Shown here: positions 10,936 to 20,093 of the stretch, one piece after another
Layout: every line of letters starts with the position of its first letter
Numbering within the stretch: the first letter of the stretch is position 1
Origin: Rhizobium sp. Leaf262
Lineage (GTDB): Bacteria > Pseudomonadota > Alphaproteobacteria > Rhizobiales > Rhizobiaceae
NCBI RefSeq assembly: GCF_001422245.1
Contig: NZ_LMMM01000005.1
Coordinates: 1-64,000, forward strand
Direction of reading: 5' to 3'
DNA length: 64,000 nt
Notes under the pieces: generated by a model
Seen by the model: only the letters and a program-made list of their open reading frames with translations
Database searches by the model: none
What the model was told of the DNA's origin: nothing
Position numbers and translations under genes: made by a program

Positions 10936-12338
10936 CGCAGGAATTGCCGGATGCGCTGACCGTCGCGAATGATCTCCATACGCCAGAAGCCGGGGTTGTC
11001 TTCCAGCGCGTGTTCCACATCTGCGGTGGATGCCATATCCGTTCCGTTTAAGGAAACGATGATGTCCTTGGGCTGGAACCCGACACGGGCGGCGGGGGAG
11101 TTGCGTTTGACATCCGTGATGACCACGCCCGTCGTGCTGGTCGACATGCGCAACTCATCGGCAAGCTTGGGCGAAAGATTGGCGACCGTTGCGCCTGCAA
11201 ACGGATTGCGGCCTTCCAGCAGGCGCTCGTCACGCGGTGCTGTTTCCGGCGCCGTATCGAGCGCGATGGTGACGGTCTTTTCCTTGCCCTTGTCGATCAG
11301 GCTGATCTTGGCCGATTTGCCGATGCCGGCTGTGGTCAGACGGTAGCCGAGCGCGTCGGGATGCTCCACCTCGATGCCGTTGACCGCCGTGACGACCTGC
11401 CCCGGTTCGATACCCGCCTTTTCAGCCGGACCGTCTTTCACGACGCTGACGACAAGTGCGCCGCGTGCACGCTTCAGGCCGAGCGCTTCGGCCACTTCCG
11501 ATGTGACGGGATCGAATGTCGCGCCGACATAGGGACGCTGGAATGACGTATCGCCCTTTTCGGCAGCCGCCAGAAAGACGCGAACCAGATTGGCGGGAAT
11601 GGCAAAGCCGATACCGTTGGAACCGCCGCCACGCGAGAAGATCGCCGTATTGATGCCGATCAGTTCGCCCGCCATGTTCATCAGCGCGCCACCGGAGTTG
11701 CCGGGATTGATGGAGGCATCCGTCTGGATGAAGAAGCCGAAATCACCCTGGGTGACCTGATTGCGCGCCAGTGCCGAGACGATACCGCTTGTCACCGTCT
11801 GGCCGACACCGAAGGGGTTGCCGATGGCAAGCACCAGATCGCCGACCTCGGTTGCATCGGAATTTCCGAGCGGCAAGACGGGAAACTCCTCCTTGGCATC
11901 GATCTGCAACACCGCCAGATCGAGCCGATCGTCCTTCAGCAACACCTTGGAGGAGAATTCACGCCCGTCTGCGAGCGCCACCTTGATATCGTCGGCACCA
12001 TCGATGACGTGATTGTTGGTCACCACAAGTCCACTGGCCGTGGCGATGACACCGGAGCCGAGGGACGATTGTTTTTCCGTCCGGTTGGGCGACTGCTGGC
12101 CGAAGAACTGTTCGAAGAACGGATCGCCGGCAAAGGGTGAAGCGCGTCTCTGCACCAACCGTTCGGCATAAACGTTCACCACGGCCCCTGCCGTACGTTT
12201 GACCAGCGGCGCAAAGGAAAGCTGCATTTCAGCCGTGCTCGACGGCACGGATTTATTGTCCTGCGCTTGCAGCGACGCGGGCAAAAACAGCATCGTCGCA
12301 AGAAGGCCGGTGGTTAGATACTTCACCATGCTTGGCAT
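10932..12338 (-). CDS. Do-family periplasmic serine endopeptidase
   Basis: This DegP/DegQ-type protease handles misfolded envelope proteins. A signal peptide ends near the SLQAQD region. The trypsin-like triad is visible as His in VVTNNHVIDGAD, Asp in DDRLDLAVLQID, and Ser in NPGNSGGAL. Two PDZ domains follow, the first containing GPAEKAGIEPGQVV and the second NSPAARVGFQPKDII. I place the start at the ATG at 12338, as the upstream extension does not look like a signal sequence. rarA follows with a 4-base overlap. Which Do paralogue this is cannot be settled here. Confidence 0.93.
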   Translation of the reverse strand: MPSMVKYLTTGLLATMLFLPASLQAQDNKSVPSSTAEMQLSFAPLVKRTAGAVVNVYAERLVQRRASPFAGDPFFEQFFGQQSPNRTEKQSSLGSGVIATASGLVVTNNHVIDGADDIKVALADGREFSSKVLLKDDRLDLAVLQIDAKEEFPVLPLGNSDATEVGDLVLAIGNPFGVGQTVTSGIVSALARNQVTQGDFGFFIQTDASINPGNSGGALMNMAGELIGINTAIFSRGGGSNGIGFAIPANLVRVFLAAAEKGDTSFQRPYVGATFDPVTSEVAEALGLKRARGALVVSVVKDGPAEKAGIEPGQVVTAVNGIEVEHPDALGYRLTTAGIGKSAKISLIDKGKEKTVTIALDTAPETAPRDERLLEGRNPFAGATVANLSPKLADELRMSTSTTGVVITDVKRNSPAARVGFQPKDIIVSLNGTDMASTADVEHALEDNPGFWRMEIIRDGQRIRQFLR

Positions 12339-12503
12339 GTGATTCCTCATCCTCATCAATATGATGGAGTTATAACGCCTGAGCCTATAAATCAAAGGGC
12401 GGCAAGATCATGACGGACTGTGCCTCAAACACGCCAATGGAACAAGTTGTCACGCTTCAGGCTTTAAACGGCTGAATAGTCCGTTTATGGAAAAGAGATA
12501 CAG

Positions 12504-12857
12504 ATGCTTTTGAAGAAACATGTTCTTGCGGCCCTGATTGTTATTGGTTCCTACTCGCACGGCTCGCCCGTCGGTGCCGCCAGCTTCGATTGCACGAAGG
12601 CCGACCTCAAGGCCGATGAAAAGACGATCTGCGAGAACCGCGCCTTAAACGATCAGGATGTGCGCATGGCCACGACATTCGACATTCTGACGCAGTTGAT
12701 GGCAATGGGCGCACGCGATACGCTTCGCACCGAACAGAGCGAGTGGCTGAAGACCCGCGAAGCCTGTGCAGCCGACACCGAATGCCTGACGAAGTCCTAT
12801 GACGAGCGCATGAAGAAACTCGGCGAAGCGTTCCAGAACATCAACCGACCGCTTTAA
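12504..12857 (+). CDS. LprI-like (DUF1311) exported protein
   Basis: This secreted protein of 117 residues has a signal peptide (residues 1 to about 26, ending near VGAAS). The mature part has the DUF1311 pattern: ASFDCTKA, KTICENRALNDQD and four cysteines that can form two disulfides. The family includes the mycobacterial lysozyme inhibitor LprI, but most proteobacterial members have no tested function. It is convergent with the serine hydrolase gene. The two stop codons overlap on a shared TTAA palindrome. Confidence 0.85.
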   Translation: MLLKKHVLAALIVIGSYSHGSPVGAASFDCTKADLKADEKTICENRALNDQDVRMATTFDILTQLMAMGARDTLRTEQSEWLKTREACAADTECLTKSYDERMKKLGEAFQNINRPL

Positions 12858-13846
12858 ACCGTCGAAATGATTCCCGCCATCAGCCCGTGCAGTTGATCGC
12901 GATATCCTGTGCGGGCCGATGGCGCATCTTCGCGTGAGGTCATGACGACGGACAGCTTTTTCGATGGCACGATATAGAGCATCTGACCGCCATAGCCCCA
13001 TGCATAGAACACCCGCTCGCCCGCCATGTCCTTGATGAACCAGCTGTAGCCATAGCCATCGCCATTGAAAACGGAGTTGGTCCGCTGGGTCCAGGATTGC
13101 TCGATCCAGCTTTGCGACACCACACGCTTACCGTCCACGGTCGTTCCGCCACGGCGATAAAGCTCTCCGAATGCCAGCAGGGACCGCGCCGTCATCGCCA
13201 TCTGGTTGCCGCCGAGATAGATGCCTTGCGGGTCACGCTCCCACGAGCCGATGGAAAACCCATCGAGCGGTGCGAGCCAGTCACGCGCCAGCGCCAGCGT
13301 GGACTTGCCCGATGCCTTGGTAAGAATGGCAGACAGCAGATGCGTGGAGCCGGTAGAATACAGCATCCCGCCACCCGGCTCTCCAGCGAAGCCCGACCCG
13401 AGTGCCATACGCACCCAGTTGCGGCTGGAAACCCACCGTCCATAATTCGGACCCGACATGCGCTCCAGCCCCGACTGCATGGACAGAAGGTGGCCGATCG
13501 TGACCCGTTCCAGCCGGGGATCGGGATTGGATGGAAAGTCAGGACGCAGGACTGTCGCGATCGGTTGATCCGGCCCCTCCAATATCTTCCTGTCGATGGC
13601 GATGCCCACCAGCGCAGACACGATGGACTTCGACGCAGACTTGATATTGGTAGAGCCGTTGAGGGCCGCACCATGATAGGCGCGGCTGGCGACCTCTTTC
13701 CCATCAACACTGACGATAACCGTTTTCAGGCTATCGAGTGACCCGGCATTTTCCAGCAATGCCGTCAGTTGGCTTTGCGATTGCGCACGAGCGACCGAAA
13801 CGAAAGGCAGGCTGGCGATGAGGGCAAGTGCGGTGCGTCTTTTCAT
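12854..13846 (-). CDS. Serine hydrolase, beta-lactamase class C fold
   Basis: This exported protein of 330 residues has a twin-basic signal (MKRRTALALIASLP, cleaved near ARAQ). The nucleophile motif SxxK appears as SASKS near residue 72. A tyrosine motif appears as LYSTGSTHLL in place of the classical YxN. The C-terminal AWGYGGQMLYIVP resembles the third active-site strand. Family members include esterases, D-aminopeptidases and amidases. The substrate is unknown and there is no sign of antibiotic resistance. Confidence 0.87.
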   Translation of the reverse strand: MKRRTALALIASLPFVSVARAQSQSQLTALLENAGSLDSLKTVIVSVDGKEVASRAYHGAALNGSTNIKSASKSIVSALVGIAIDRKILEGPDQPIATVLRPDFPSNPDPRLERVTIGHLLSMQSGLERMSGPNYGRWVSSRNWVRMALGSGFAGEPGGGMLYSTGSTHLLSAILTKASGKSTLALARDWLAPLDGFSIGSWERDPQGIYLGGNQMAMTARSLLAFGELYRRGGTTVDGKRVVSQSWIEQSWTQRTNSVFNGDGYGYSWFIKDMAGERVFYAWGYGGQMLYIVPSKKLSVVMTSREDAPSARTGYRDQLHGLMAGIISTV

Positions 13847-14089
13847 GATGCGTTATTTAATAGCGAATTTAGAGCCCGCCATGTGTAGGCATCACGACTC
13901 ACATAATCGTGACGAGCCAATATTCAGTCATTTAATATTCAGAAAAAGCTTCACAGAGTGCGGAAATTCTCAGTATCCGTCTAAAAAGACGAGAAATAAT
14001 GAACGCTACTGAATTCATAATCTTAAAATCTTATCGACTTCAGGTTGCGCAGATGTTTAATTTATCTGTCGCATGATTCTGGGGGCGGA
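13847..14089. other. AT-rich left flank of TcmP insert
   Basis: Base composition changes sharply here from the GC-rich backbone. The spacer contains a direct repeat AATATTCAG (copies near 13920 and 13935), a short hairpin CGTCT-AAAA-AGACG near 13978, and GGGGGCGGA as ribosome site for the next gene. No att-like repeat matching the right side of the insert was found. Confidence 0.5.
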
Positions 14090-14992
14090 ATGACAAGTGA
14101 ACGTCATATATTTGGAAGTCTTGATACTCATACCAAACTTTCTTGCCTTCAACAGTATTTAACGGCCTACTCAATAGCACTTAGTAAAAAAGGCTTTGCG
14201 AGAGTTTATATCGATGCATTCGCTGGCACCGGTAGCCGAACGGTAACTCACGCATCGCTTCCGTTTTTTGGGGATAGCGCTGAAACCACAATTGAAGTTA
14301 ACACACCCGGCTCAGCCCGGATCGCTTTAGGCGTAAGGCCGACTTTTCATTCAGTCGTGCTCATAGAGCAAGACCCTGCAAAATCATCGGCTTTGAAAAG
14401 TGTACTATCAGAATATCCACAATCGCCAGCACAAGTTAGAACTGGTGACGCTAATAAAATCGTTCAGCATATTTGTAGAAGATATGACTGGCATAACGAA
14501 AATATGCGCGGCGTAATATTTCTCGACCCATATGGGATGGAGGTTTCTTGGGATACGGTGAAAGCGATCGCCGAAACTAAAGCTTTAGACTGTTGGTATT
14601 TCTTTCCACTTTCTGGACTTTATAGAAACGCCCCCAAAGACCCGGCAAAGCTTGATCAGTCAAAGATCGACGCTCTCAATCGTGTGTTTGGCACTGAATC
14701 ATGGCGAACCGAATGGTACCAGGATAACGATGTGCAGACCGATATGTTTGAAACATTCAAGACAGAATATAGATCCTTTGACGTGAATCGTATTGAGGCT
14801 TGGGTCCAAAACAGATTAAAAACGGTGTTTAAGGGCACAGTCTTAAAACCACTCCGCCTGCGTCACTCTAACGGAGCGCCCATGGCATCTTTGTTTTTTG
14901 CAGTTTCGAACCCAAACAAAAAAGCAGTGAAAGTTGCCTCTGAAATAGCAAGTTACATACTCAACGCAGGCATTTCGTCCCAAGTCCGCTGA
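14090..14992 (+). CDS. tcmP: Three-Cys-motif partner protein TcmP
   Basis: This 300-residue protein matches the TcmP family, defined by frequent pairing with a three-cysteine-motif protein. It looks like a Rossmann methyltransferase-type fold: YIDAFAGTGS near residue 42 resembles a SAM-binding motif I, VVLIEQDPAK a second strand, and GVIFLDPYGMEVSWDT near 150 a DPxY-like motif IV. Enzyme activity is inferred and the family's function is unknown. I chose the ATG at 14090 because GGGGGCGGA lies just upstream. It is AT-rich against its neighbours and points tail-to-tail at its partner, overlapping it by 40 bases. Both facts suggest horizontal acquisition as a cassette. Confidence 0.85.
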   Translation: MTSERHIFGSLDTHTKLSCLQQYLTAYSIALSKKGFARVYIDAFAGTGSRTVTHASLPFFGDSAETTIEVNTPGSARIALGVRPTFHSVVLIEQDPAKSSALKSVLSEYPQSPAQVRTGDANKIVQHICRRYDWHNENMRGVIFLDPYGMEVSWDTVKAIAETKALDCWYFFPLSGLYRNAPKDPAKLDQSKIDALNRVFGTESWRTEWYQDNDVQTDMFETFKTEYRSFDVNRIEAWVQNRLKTVFKGTVLKPLRLRHSNGAPMASLFFAVSNPNKKAVKVASEIASYILNAGISSQVR

Positions 14993-15705
14993 CGATATGT
15001 TCGCCCGGCAGCTTTTTTGTTTATGCCTCCCCACTGTTTAAAGAAAAACGCGGCGCCAGAAACCGCACACTGATCAAAAATTTCGTCGATCCACTGCTGG
15101 TTGATTGGTCGGGCATTAGGTCCAGACTCACCACCGACTATTGCCCAATGAATATTATTCAAGTTTCCATTAGCCACTGAGCCTATAAGCGGCTCGTAGG
15201 ATACGAAACGAACGGCGGCAGGAACTTCACGTAGAAAATCCAGTCTCTCAATCACGCCGTCGTTTTCAACACTGGTGCCGAGCCAGACGTTTGGCAAAAT
15301 ATCAAAGCCCTGCGAACGTAAAACTGCAGCCATTCGGTCTGGTCGTTTCGTCAATATTTGGTAATTATGATGATTAGCCTCTTTCATGACTAACCACACC
15401 CTATGAATAAACTCTACAGGGACATCATTGTGAAAAAGGTCAGACATAGAGTTTACGAAAATCTTCCGAGGCTTTCTCCATCCCAAAGGAATTGAAAGCG
15501 ATTTCTCGTCCAGCACAATGTTACCGGTCCACTTTGCTCTACCGCCCGTTTTCCTAGTAAGACCTTCGTATTTCTGGAGACCCATAGCCTCCAAACGAGC
15601 TGCCATCCTCATTGCATAGCAGTTTGTGCATCCGGCGCTTACTACTGAGCAGCCCGCCACGGGATTCCAAGTTGAGTCAGTCCACTCAATGGAAGTTTCT
15701 GCCAT
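14953..15705 (-). CDS. Three-Cys-motif DUF5131 (phage Gp37/Gp68-like) protein
   Basis: This 250-residue protein matches the DUF5131/Gp37-Gp68 family. The motif C-x6-C-x2-C-Y (Cys19, Cys26, Cys29 from the chosen start) follows the hallmark SIEWTDSTWNPVAGC. The spacing suggests an iron-sulfur cluster, and remote similarity to radical-SAM enzymes has been suggested for the family. Other conserved stretches are KIFVNSMSDLFH, QILTKRPDR, WLGTSVEN, RFVSYEPLIG and IVGGESGPNARP. Its activity is unknown. Members occur in phages and islands, commonly beside tcmP as here. An in-frame ATG at 15720 is an alternative start. Confidence 0.87.
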   Translation of the reverse strand: MAETSIEWTDSTWNPVAGCSVVSAGCTNCYAMRMAARLEAMGLQKYEGLTRKTGGRAKWTGNIVLDEKSLSIPLGWRKPRKIFVNSMSDLFHNDVPVEFIHRVWLVMKEANHHNYQILTKRPDRMAAVLRSQGFDILPNVWLGTSVENDGVIERLDFLREVPAAVRFVSYEPLIGSVANGNLNNIHWAIVGGESGPNARPINQQWIDEIFDQCAVSGAAFFFKQWGGINKKAAGRTYRQRTWDEMPALSM

Positions 15706-15864
15706 TTTTAAACCCGCCATAACCAGATACGATAAGGAACTAGCAGTATCCTATACCGAAAAACGCCTTAAAAGGAATATAATCTCATTTGAATTAAATG
15801 CGATGCATTTTCGTCGAGCGCAGCAAAAAAACTTAAACCACTTAAATTAATAAAATTCTTACGA

Positions 15865-15898
15865 ATAAATCACGCCAATCCTCCTTGGCGTGATTTAT
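15865..15898. terminator. Strong inverted repeat, probable terminator of ilvD
   Basis: A perfect 14-base stem (ATAAATCACGCCAA against its complement) with a 6-base loop lies 26 bases past the ilvD stop, at the boundary with the AT-rich insert. No long T run follows on either strand, so it may act as a processing or attenuating hairpin. Confidence 0.6.
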
Positions 15899-15923
15899 CC
15901 AGTAAGACTACCCCTAACTTAAC

Positions 15924-17759
15924 CTACTCCGGCAAAATCCGGACAGCACCCTTATCCGCGCTGGACGCAAACGCCGCGTAGGCCTTCAGCGCCGTCGTCA
16001 CGTTGCGCTTGCGCTGTTCCACCGGCTTCCAGCCAAGCTGGTCCTGCTCGGCCCTGCGCGCCGCCAGTTCGGAGTCTGCGACCTTGAGGTTGATGGTGCG
16101 GTTGGGAATATCGATCTCGATGAGATCGCCCTGACGCACCAGCCCGATGGCACCGCCTTGGGCCGCTTCCGGGGACGCGTGACCGATGGAGAGGCCAGAC
16201 GTACCGCCGGAAAAGCGTCCGTCGGTGATGAGTGCACAAGCCTTGCCCAGACCCTTGGATTTCAGATAGCTGGTCGGGTAGAGCATTTCCTGCATGCCCG
16301 GACCGCCCTTGGGGCCTTCGTAACGGATGACGACGACGTCACCCGCCTTCACTTCGTTGGACAGAATGCCCTTCACTGCGGCATCCTGACTTTCATAGAC
16401 CACGGCGGTACCGTTGAATTTCAGAATGGATTCATCAACGCCAGCCGTCTTCACGATGCAGCCGTCCAGCGCGATGTTACCGTACAGCACGGCCAGACCG
16501 CCATCCTTGGAGAACGGATTTTCAACGGAGCGGATGACGCCGGTGTTGGAATCGGTGTCGAGTTCGTCCCAGCGCGAAGACTGGCTGAAAGCCACCTGTG
16601 TCGGCACGCCACCCGGCGCAGCCTTGAAGAAATTCCGCACGGTTTCGCTGTTGGTGCGGGTAATATCCCAACGGTCGATGGCGTCGCCCAGCGTTGCCTC
16701 GTGAACCGTATAGCAATCGGTATTGATGAGACCGCCACGTTCCAGTTCGCCCAGAATACGCATGATGCCACCTGCGCGGTGCACGTCTTCCATATGCACG
16801 TCCTGCTTGGCAGGCGCGACCTTGGAAAGGCATGGCACCCGGCGCGACATGCGGTCGATGTCTTCCATGGTGAAATCGACATTACCCTCATGGGCAGCCG
16901 CCAGAATATGCAACACCGTGTTGGTGGAACCGCCCATGGCAATATCCAGCGCAATGGCATTTTCAAAGGCAGCCTTGGTGGCGATAGAGCGCGGCAGGAT
17001 CGTGTCGTCATCCTGCTCGTAATAGCGGCGCGCCAGATCCACGATCAGATGGCCAGCCTCGACGAACAGGCGCTTGCGATCGGAATGGGTGGCAAGCGTC
17101 GAGCCGTTGCCGGGCAGCGACAGGCCAAGCGCTTCCGTCAAACAGTTCATGGAATTGGCGGTGAACATGCCCGAGCAGGAACCGCATGTCGGACAGGCGG
17201 CACGCTCGATGGTGTTGACTTCCTCATCGGTCATCTTGTCATCGGCAGCGGCGACCATGGCATCGACCAGATCGAGCGCAACGGTCTTGCCGTGCAGCAC
17301 GGCCTTGCCCGCTTCCATCGGTCCACCGGAGACGAAAACGGCGGGAATGTTGAGGCGCATGGCCGCGTTCAACATGCCGGGCGTGATCTTGTCGCAGTTG
17401 GAGATGCAAACCATCGCATCCGCGCAATGGGCATTGACCATATATTCGACGCTATCGGCGATGATTTCGCGCGATGGCAACGAATAGAGCATGCCGTCAT
17501 GCCCCATGGCGATGCCGTCATCGACAGCAATGGTGTTGAATTCCTTGGCAACACCGCCAGCTGCTTCAATTTCGCGCGCAACCAGCTGGCCGAGATCCTT
17601 CAGGTGAACGTGGCCCGGCACGAACTGCGTGAACGAATTGACGACCGCAATGATCGGCTTGCCGAAATCGCCGTCCTTCATGCCGGTCGCGCGCCAAAGG
17701 CCACGCGCACCGGCCATGTTCCGGCCATGGGTTGTCGTTCTGGAGCGATAAACTGGCAT
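15924..17759 (-). CDS. ilvD: Dihydroxy-acid dehydratase
   Basis: IlvD dehydrates 2,3-dihydroxy-isovalerate and -methylvalerate in valine, leucine and isoleucine synthesis. It carries an iron-sulfur cluster and Mg2+. Cluster and metal ligands are visible in [12 protein letters not shown] (near residue 122) and [18 protein letters not shown] (near 195). The start [20 protein letters not shown] and the C-terminal [11 protein letters not shown] are hallmarks. At 611 residues it is full length. The window also holds ilvA and part of ilvC, at separate sites. Confidence 0.98.
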   Translation of the reverse strand: MPVYRSRTTTHGRNMAGARGLWRATGMKDGDFGKPIIAVVNSFTQFVPGHVHLKDLGQLVAREIEAAGGVAKEFNTIAVDDGIAMGHDGMLYSLPSREIIADSVEYMVNAHCADAMVCISNCDKITPGMLNAAMRLNIPAVFVSGGPMEAGKAVLHGKTVALDLVDAMVAAADDKMTDEEVNTIERAACPTCGSCSGMFTANSMNCLTEALGLSLPGNGSTLATHSDRKRLFVEAGHLIVDLARRYYEQDDDTILPRSIATKAAFENAIALDIAMGGSTNTVLHILAAAHEGNVDFTMEDIDRMSRRVPCLSKVAPAKQDVHMEDVHRAGGIMRILGELERGGLINTDCYTVHEATLGDAIDRWDITRTNSETVRNFFKAAPGGVPTQVAFSQSSRWDELDTDSNTGVIRSVENPFSKDGGLAVLYGNIALDGCIVKTAGVDESILKFNGTAVVYESQDAAVKGILSNEVKAGDVVVIRYEGPKGGPGMQEMLYPTSYLKSKGLGKACALITDGRFSGGTSGLSIGHASPEAAQGGAIGLVRQGDLIEIDIPNRTINLKVADSELAARRAEQDQLGWKPVEQRKRNVTTALKAYAAFASSADKGAVRILPE

Positions 17760-17923
17760 ATGCTTATTCCTCGATTGTCTTCAGGCGTAGGCGGATTTTG
17801 CCCTCCCGCGCCCTCTTCGCGTTGTGAAGCGTTCTACTCCAAAGCAGAAAGCCTGTCACTGTCACCTTGCCGTAAAACAGTACGGTTCGGTACGGTACGG
17901 AAATCCGCTTTTGCGGCGTCGCG

Positions 17924-18901
17924 CTACTCCGCGGCCTCCCGCAGATCGGTGAGTGCATTCTTGTAGTCCGGCGTGAGATAACTCAGGAAGCCTTCGTGGT
18001 CGGGGCATTGCGACAAGCGTTCCTGAAACGCATCAACAAGCCACTTTGCCGCTGGCCCACACGGCGTATCGGCCTTGCGCAGCGCATAAAGCGGGTATTC
18101 CCCGCCTTCATATGCGTCAAGCTGCAGAGCCTTCAGCACGCCGTTCATCAGGTCGTTGCGCACCACGGAAGCTGGCAGACCGCCCCATCCAAGGCCACCC
18201 CTGATCAACTGGTATTTGGTGGCGATATCGCTGACGCGCCATTTCTTGTAAGAAAGGACATTGAAATCCCGGCCTTTGGTCAGGCCGGACGCATCGGTCA
18301 CTACAAGCTGGACCTCTTCGCGCACATCGGCAAGGGTCAACGGGCGATCGATAAGCACGAGAGGGTGATCTGATGCCGCAACTGGCACCATAAAGGAATG
18401 GCCGACCTTGTCGATCACCAGCCCATCATCCTGGTGGAACATGGCTCCGCCGATACCGATTCCCGCCTTGCGGTTCAGCACCATGTCCATGACCATGCCA
18501 AGCTCTCCCACATTAAGGTTGAGGGTGACCGTCGGGAACTGCTCGCGAAATTCGCGAAGCACCTCCACGACCGCTTCAGCCGGGACCATGGTGCTGATGG
18601 CCAGCGAAAGCTCGGCTTCCAAACCCTGTTTCAGCCCCTTGGCGCGCGCTCGCAGGTCCTGTAGACCCGCAACGATGCGGCGCGCATGCTCCAGCATGGC
18701 CGTGCCTTCGTTCGTCAGTTTCGGCTGACGCACGCCGCTGCGCTCGAACAGGGTCACTTCAAGCTGAGCTTCGAGATTGGCGATGGAGTAGCTGACGACA
18801 GACTGCGCCCGGTTCAGCGCCCGTGACGCCGCCGAAAAACTGCCCGTCTCAGCAACTGCCAAAAAAACCTGTAATTGATCAAGTGTAGGGTTGGCTTCCA
18901 T
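17924..18901 (-). CDS. LysR-family transcriptional regulator
   Basis: The N-terminal winged helix-turn-helix (residues about 6-65, LDQLQVFLAVAETGSFSAAS) is followed by a periplasmic-binding-like effector domain. The length of 325 residues fits. It diverges from azoR across 134 bases, the usual arrangement for a LysR regulator and its target, so control of azoR is likely but inferred. The spacer has several AT-rich dyads suited to T-N11-A sites, but I cannot single one out. Confidence 0.92.
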   Translation of the reverse strand: MEANPTLDQLQVFLAVAETGSFSAASRALNRAQSVVSYSIANLEAQLEVTLFERSGVRQPKLTNEGTAMLEHARRIVAGLQDLRARAKGLKQGLEAELSLAISTMVPAEAVVEVLREFREQFPTVTLNLNVGELGMVMDMVLNRKAGIGIGGAMFHQDDGLVIDKVGHSFMVPVAASDHPLVLIDRPLTLADVREEVQLVVTDASGLTKGRDFNVLSYKKWRVSDIATKYQLIRGGLGWGGLPASVVRNDLMNGVLKALQLDAYEGGEYPLYALRKADTPCGPAAKWLVDAFQERLSQCPDHEGFLSYLTPDYKNALTDLREAAE

Positions 18902-19035
18902 GGTCCATCCAATTTATCGATAGGTTGCTTCCATATTATCACAGTTTTCTAGATGAGAACATTCCACGATATAGACTACAGCAATCGGATCGTCCCAAAT
19001 CCGTCTGACCACAGATCACAAACAGGATATTCCAA

Positions 19036-19650
19036 ATGTCGAAAATTCTTCTCGTAACATCCAGCCCACGCGCTGACGAATCCATCTCCACGAAGTACGC
19101 GACAGATCTGGCGCAGAAGCTTGCAGCTCAGACGAACGGCGCCATCACGCATCTCGACCTCGGCAAGGACCCGATCCCGCATCTCGACCCTGTGTCGACA
19201 GCTGCAATTCGCAAGGCTCCTGCCGATCGCGACGCGCAAGAAGCCAAGGCTGCGGATTATTCCGACAAGCGCGTTGCAGAACTGATGGAAGCCGACACCA
19301 TCGTCATCGGCACAGGCCTCATCAACTTCAACATCTACTCCAGCCTCAAGTCCTGGATCGACAATATCGCCCGCGCTGGCTTGACCTTCAAGTACACGGA
19401 AGCTGGACCGGTTGGTCTTGCCACGGGCAAGAAGGTCTACATCGTTCTGGCATCTGCAGGCGTTTATTCCGAAGGCCCGGCTGCTCCAATGGAACATGCC
19501 GTTCCATACCTCAAGACTGTTCTGGGCTTCATGGGACTGACGGACGTCGAAGTAGTGCGCATCGAAGGCTTCGCATTTGGTCCGGAAGCTGCTGAAAAGG
19601 CTTTCGCGAACGCCAATGCCAAGGTCGAAGAACTGGCCAAGGCTGCCTGA
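19036..19650 (+). CDS. azoR: FMN-dependent NADH-azoreductase
   Basis: This flavodoxin-fold quinone/azo reductase has 204 residues. The FMN-phosphate loop is in TSSPRADESISTKYA near residue 8, and the dimer/active-site segment is in GLINFNIYSSLKSWID and TFKYTEAGPVG. These enzymes reduce quinones, azo dyes and related electrophiles with NADH and are thought to protect against thiol or quinone stress. The divergent LysR gene is the probable regulator. A terminator follows at 19694. Confidence 0.94.
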   Translation: MSKILLVTSSPRADESISTKYATDLAQKLAAQTNGAITHLDLGKDPIPHLDPVSTAAIRKAPADRDAQEAKAADYSDKRVAELMEADTIVIGTGLINFNIYSSLKSWIDNIARAGLTFKYTEAGPVGLATGKKVYIVLASAGVYSEGPAAPMEHAVPYLKTVLGFMGLTDVEVVRIEGFAFGPEAAEKAFANANAKVEELAKAA

Positions 19651-19658
19651 TTGAAAAA

Positions 19659-19680
19659 AGCGGCGTTTCGCAACGCCGCT
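19659..19680 (+). terminator. First hairpin after azoR
   Basis: A perfect 9-base stem (AGCGGCGTT) with a TCGC loop sits 9 bases past the azoR stop. It lacks a following T run, which the next hairpin provides. Confidence 0.5.
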
Positions 19681-19693
19681 CTCATCTCTCTCC

Positions 19694-19729
19694 TAACGGC
19701 TGCGAGTCTCTCGCGGCCGTTATTTTTTG
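19694..19729 (+). terminator. azoR terminator overlapping the end of hlyU-like gene
   Basis: A 13-base stem with one mismatch (TAACGGCTGCGAG) and a TCT loop is followed by six T residues, a typical intrinsic terminator for azoR. The same bases contain the stop codon of the convergent HlyU-like gene, and the T tract encodes its last two lysines. Confidence 0.75.
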
Positions 19730-20031
19730 TCTGAAAACAGAGAAGGCCCATTCTGGTCTATGATGAGTTGCGCCTTGCGCACCGTGCATTCGACTGCATC
19801 GTCGAGGCTCGTAAAGACGTCGGCCCGCACGAATTCATGCGTGAATGTTTCCTCGCCCACCGTCTTTTCGATCCGACCCGCCAGCCGGTACTGCCCGCCC
19901 TCTTTCAGTGGCGTCGCGTAGATCGTGCAATCCTTATAGGCGTGCGCCTCAGATGTTTCCGCCTGTTTGGGTGCATCGGACGGCGAGGATGAGCCAAAGG
20001 CCGAAAGGATTTTCGAGAAGAACGAAGCCAT
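19720..20031 (-). CDS. HlyU-family protein
   Basis: This 103-residue protein matches the HlyU family, named after a Vibrio hemolysin activator. It lacks a classical winged helix; the core has YKDCTIYATPLKEGGQYRLAGRIEK and THEFVRADVFTSLDDAVECTVRKAQLIID. In alphaproteobacteria these are small cytoplasmic proteins of unknown role, so regulation is only by analogy. The start at 20031 (MASFFSKIL) is followed by a low-complexity Ser/Pro stretch. It lies 62 bases downstream of ilvA and its 3' end overlaps the azoR terminator. Confidence 0.78.
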   Translation of the reverse strand: MASFFSKILSAFGSSSPSDAPKQAETSEAHAYKDCTIYATPLKEGGQYRLAGRIEKTVGEETFTHEFVRADVFTSLDDAVECTVRKAQLIIDQNGPSLFSDKK

Positions 20032-20093
20032 GATGTACCTTCCTTTTGAGTATCGGCGGGCGGTATTCCCGCCCTGCCCGGTCGTCACTGCAA

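Noticed and set aside
16158-17966. A 602-codon open frame opposite ilvD
   Set aside because: It is a shadow of a GC-rich gene on the other strand, with Arg/His-rich composition and no family match.
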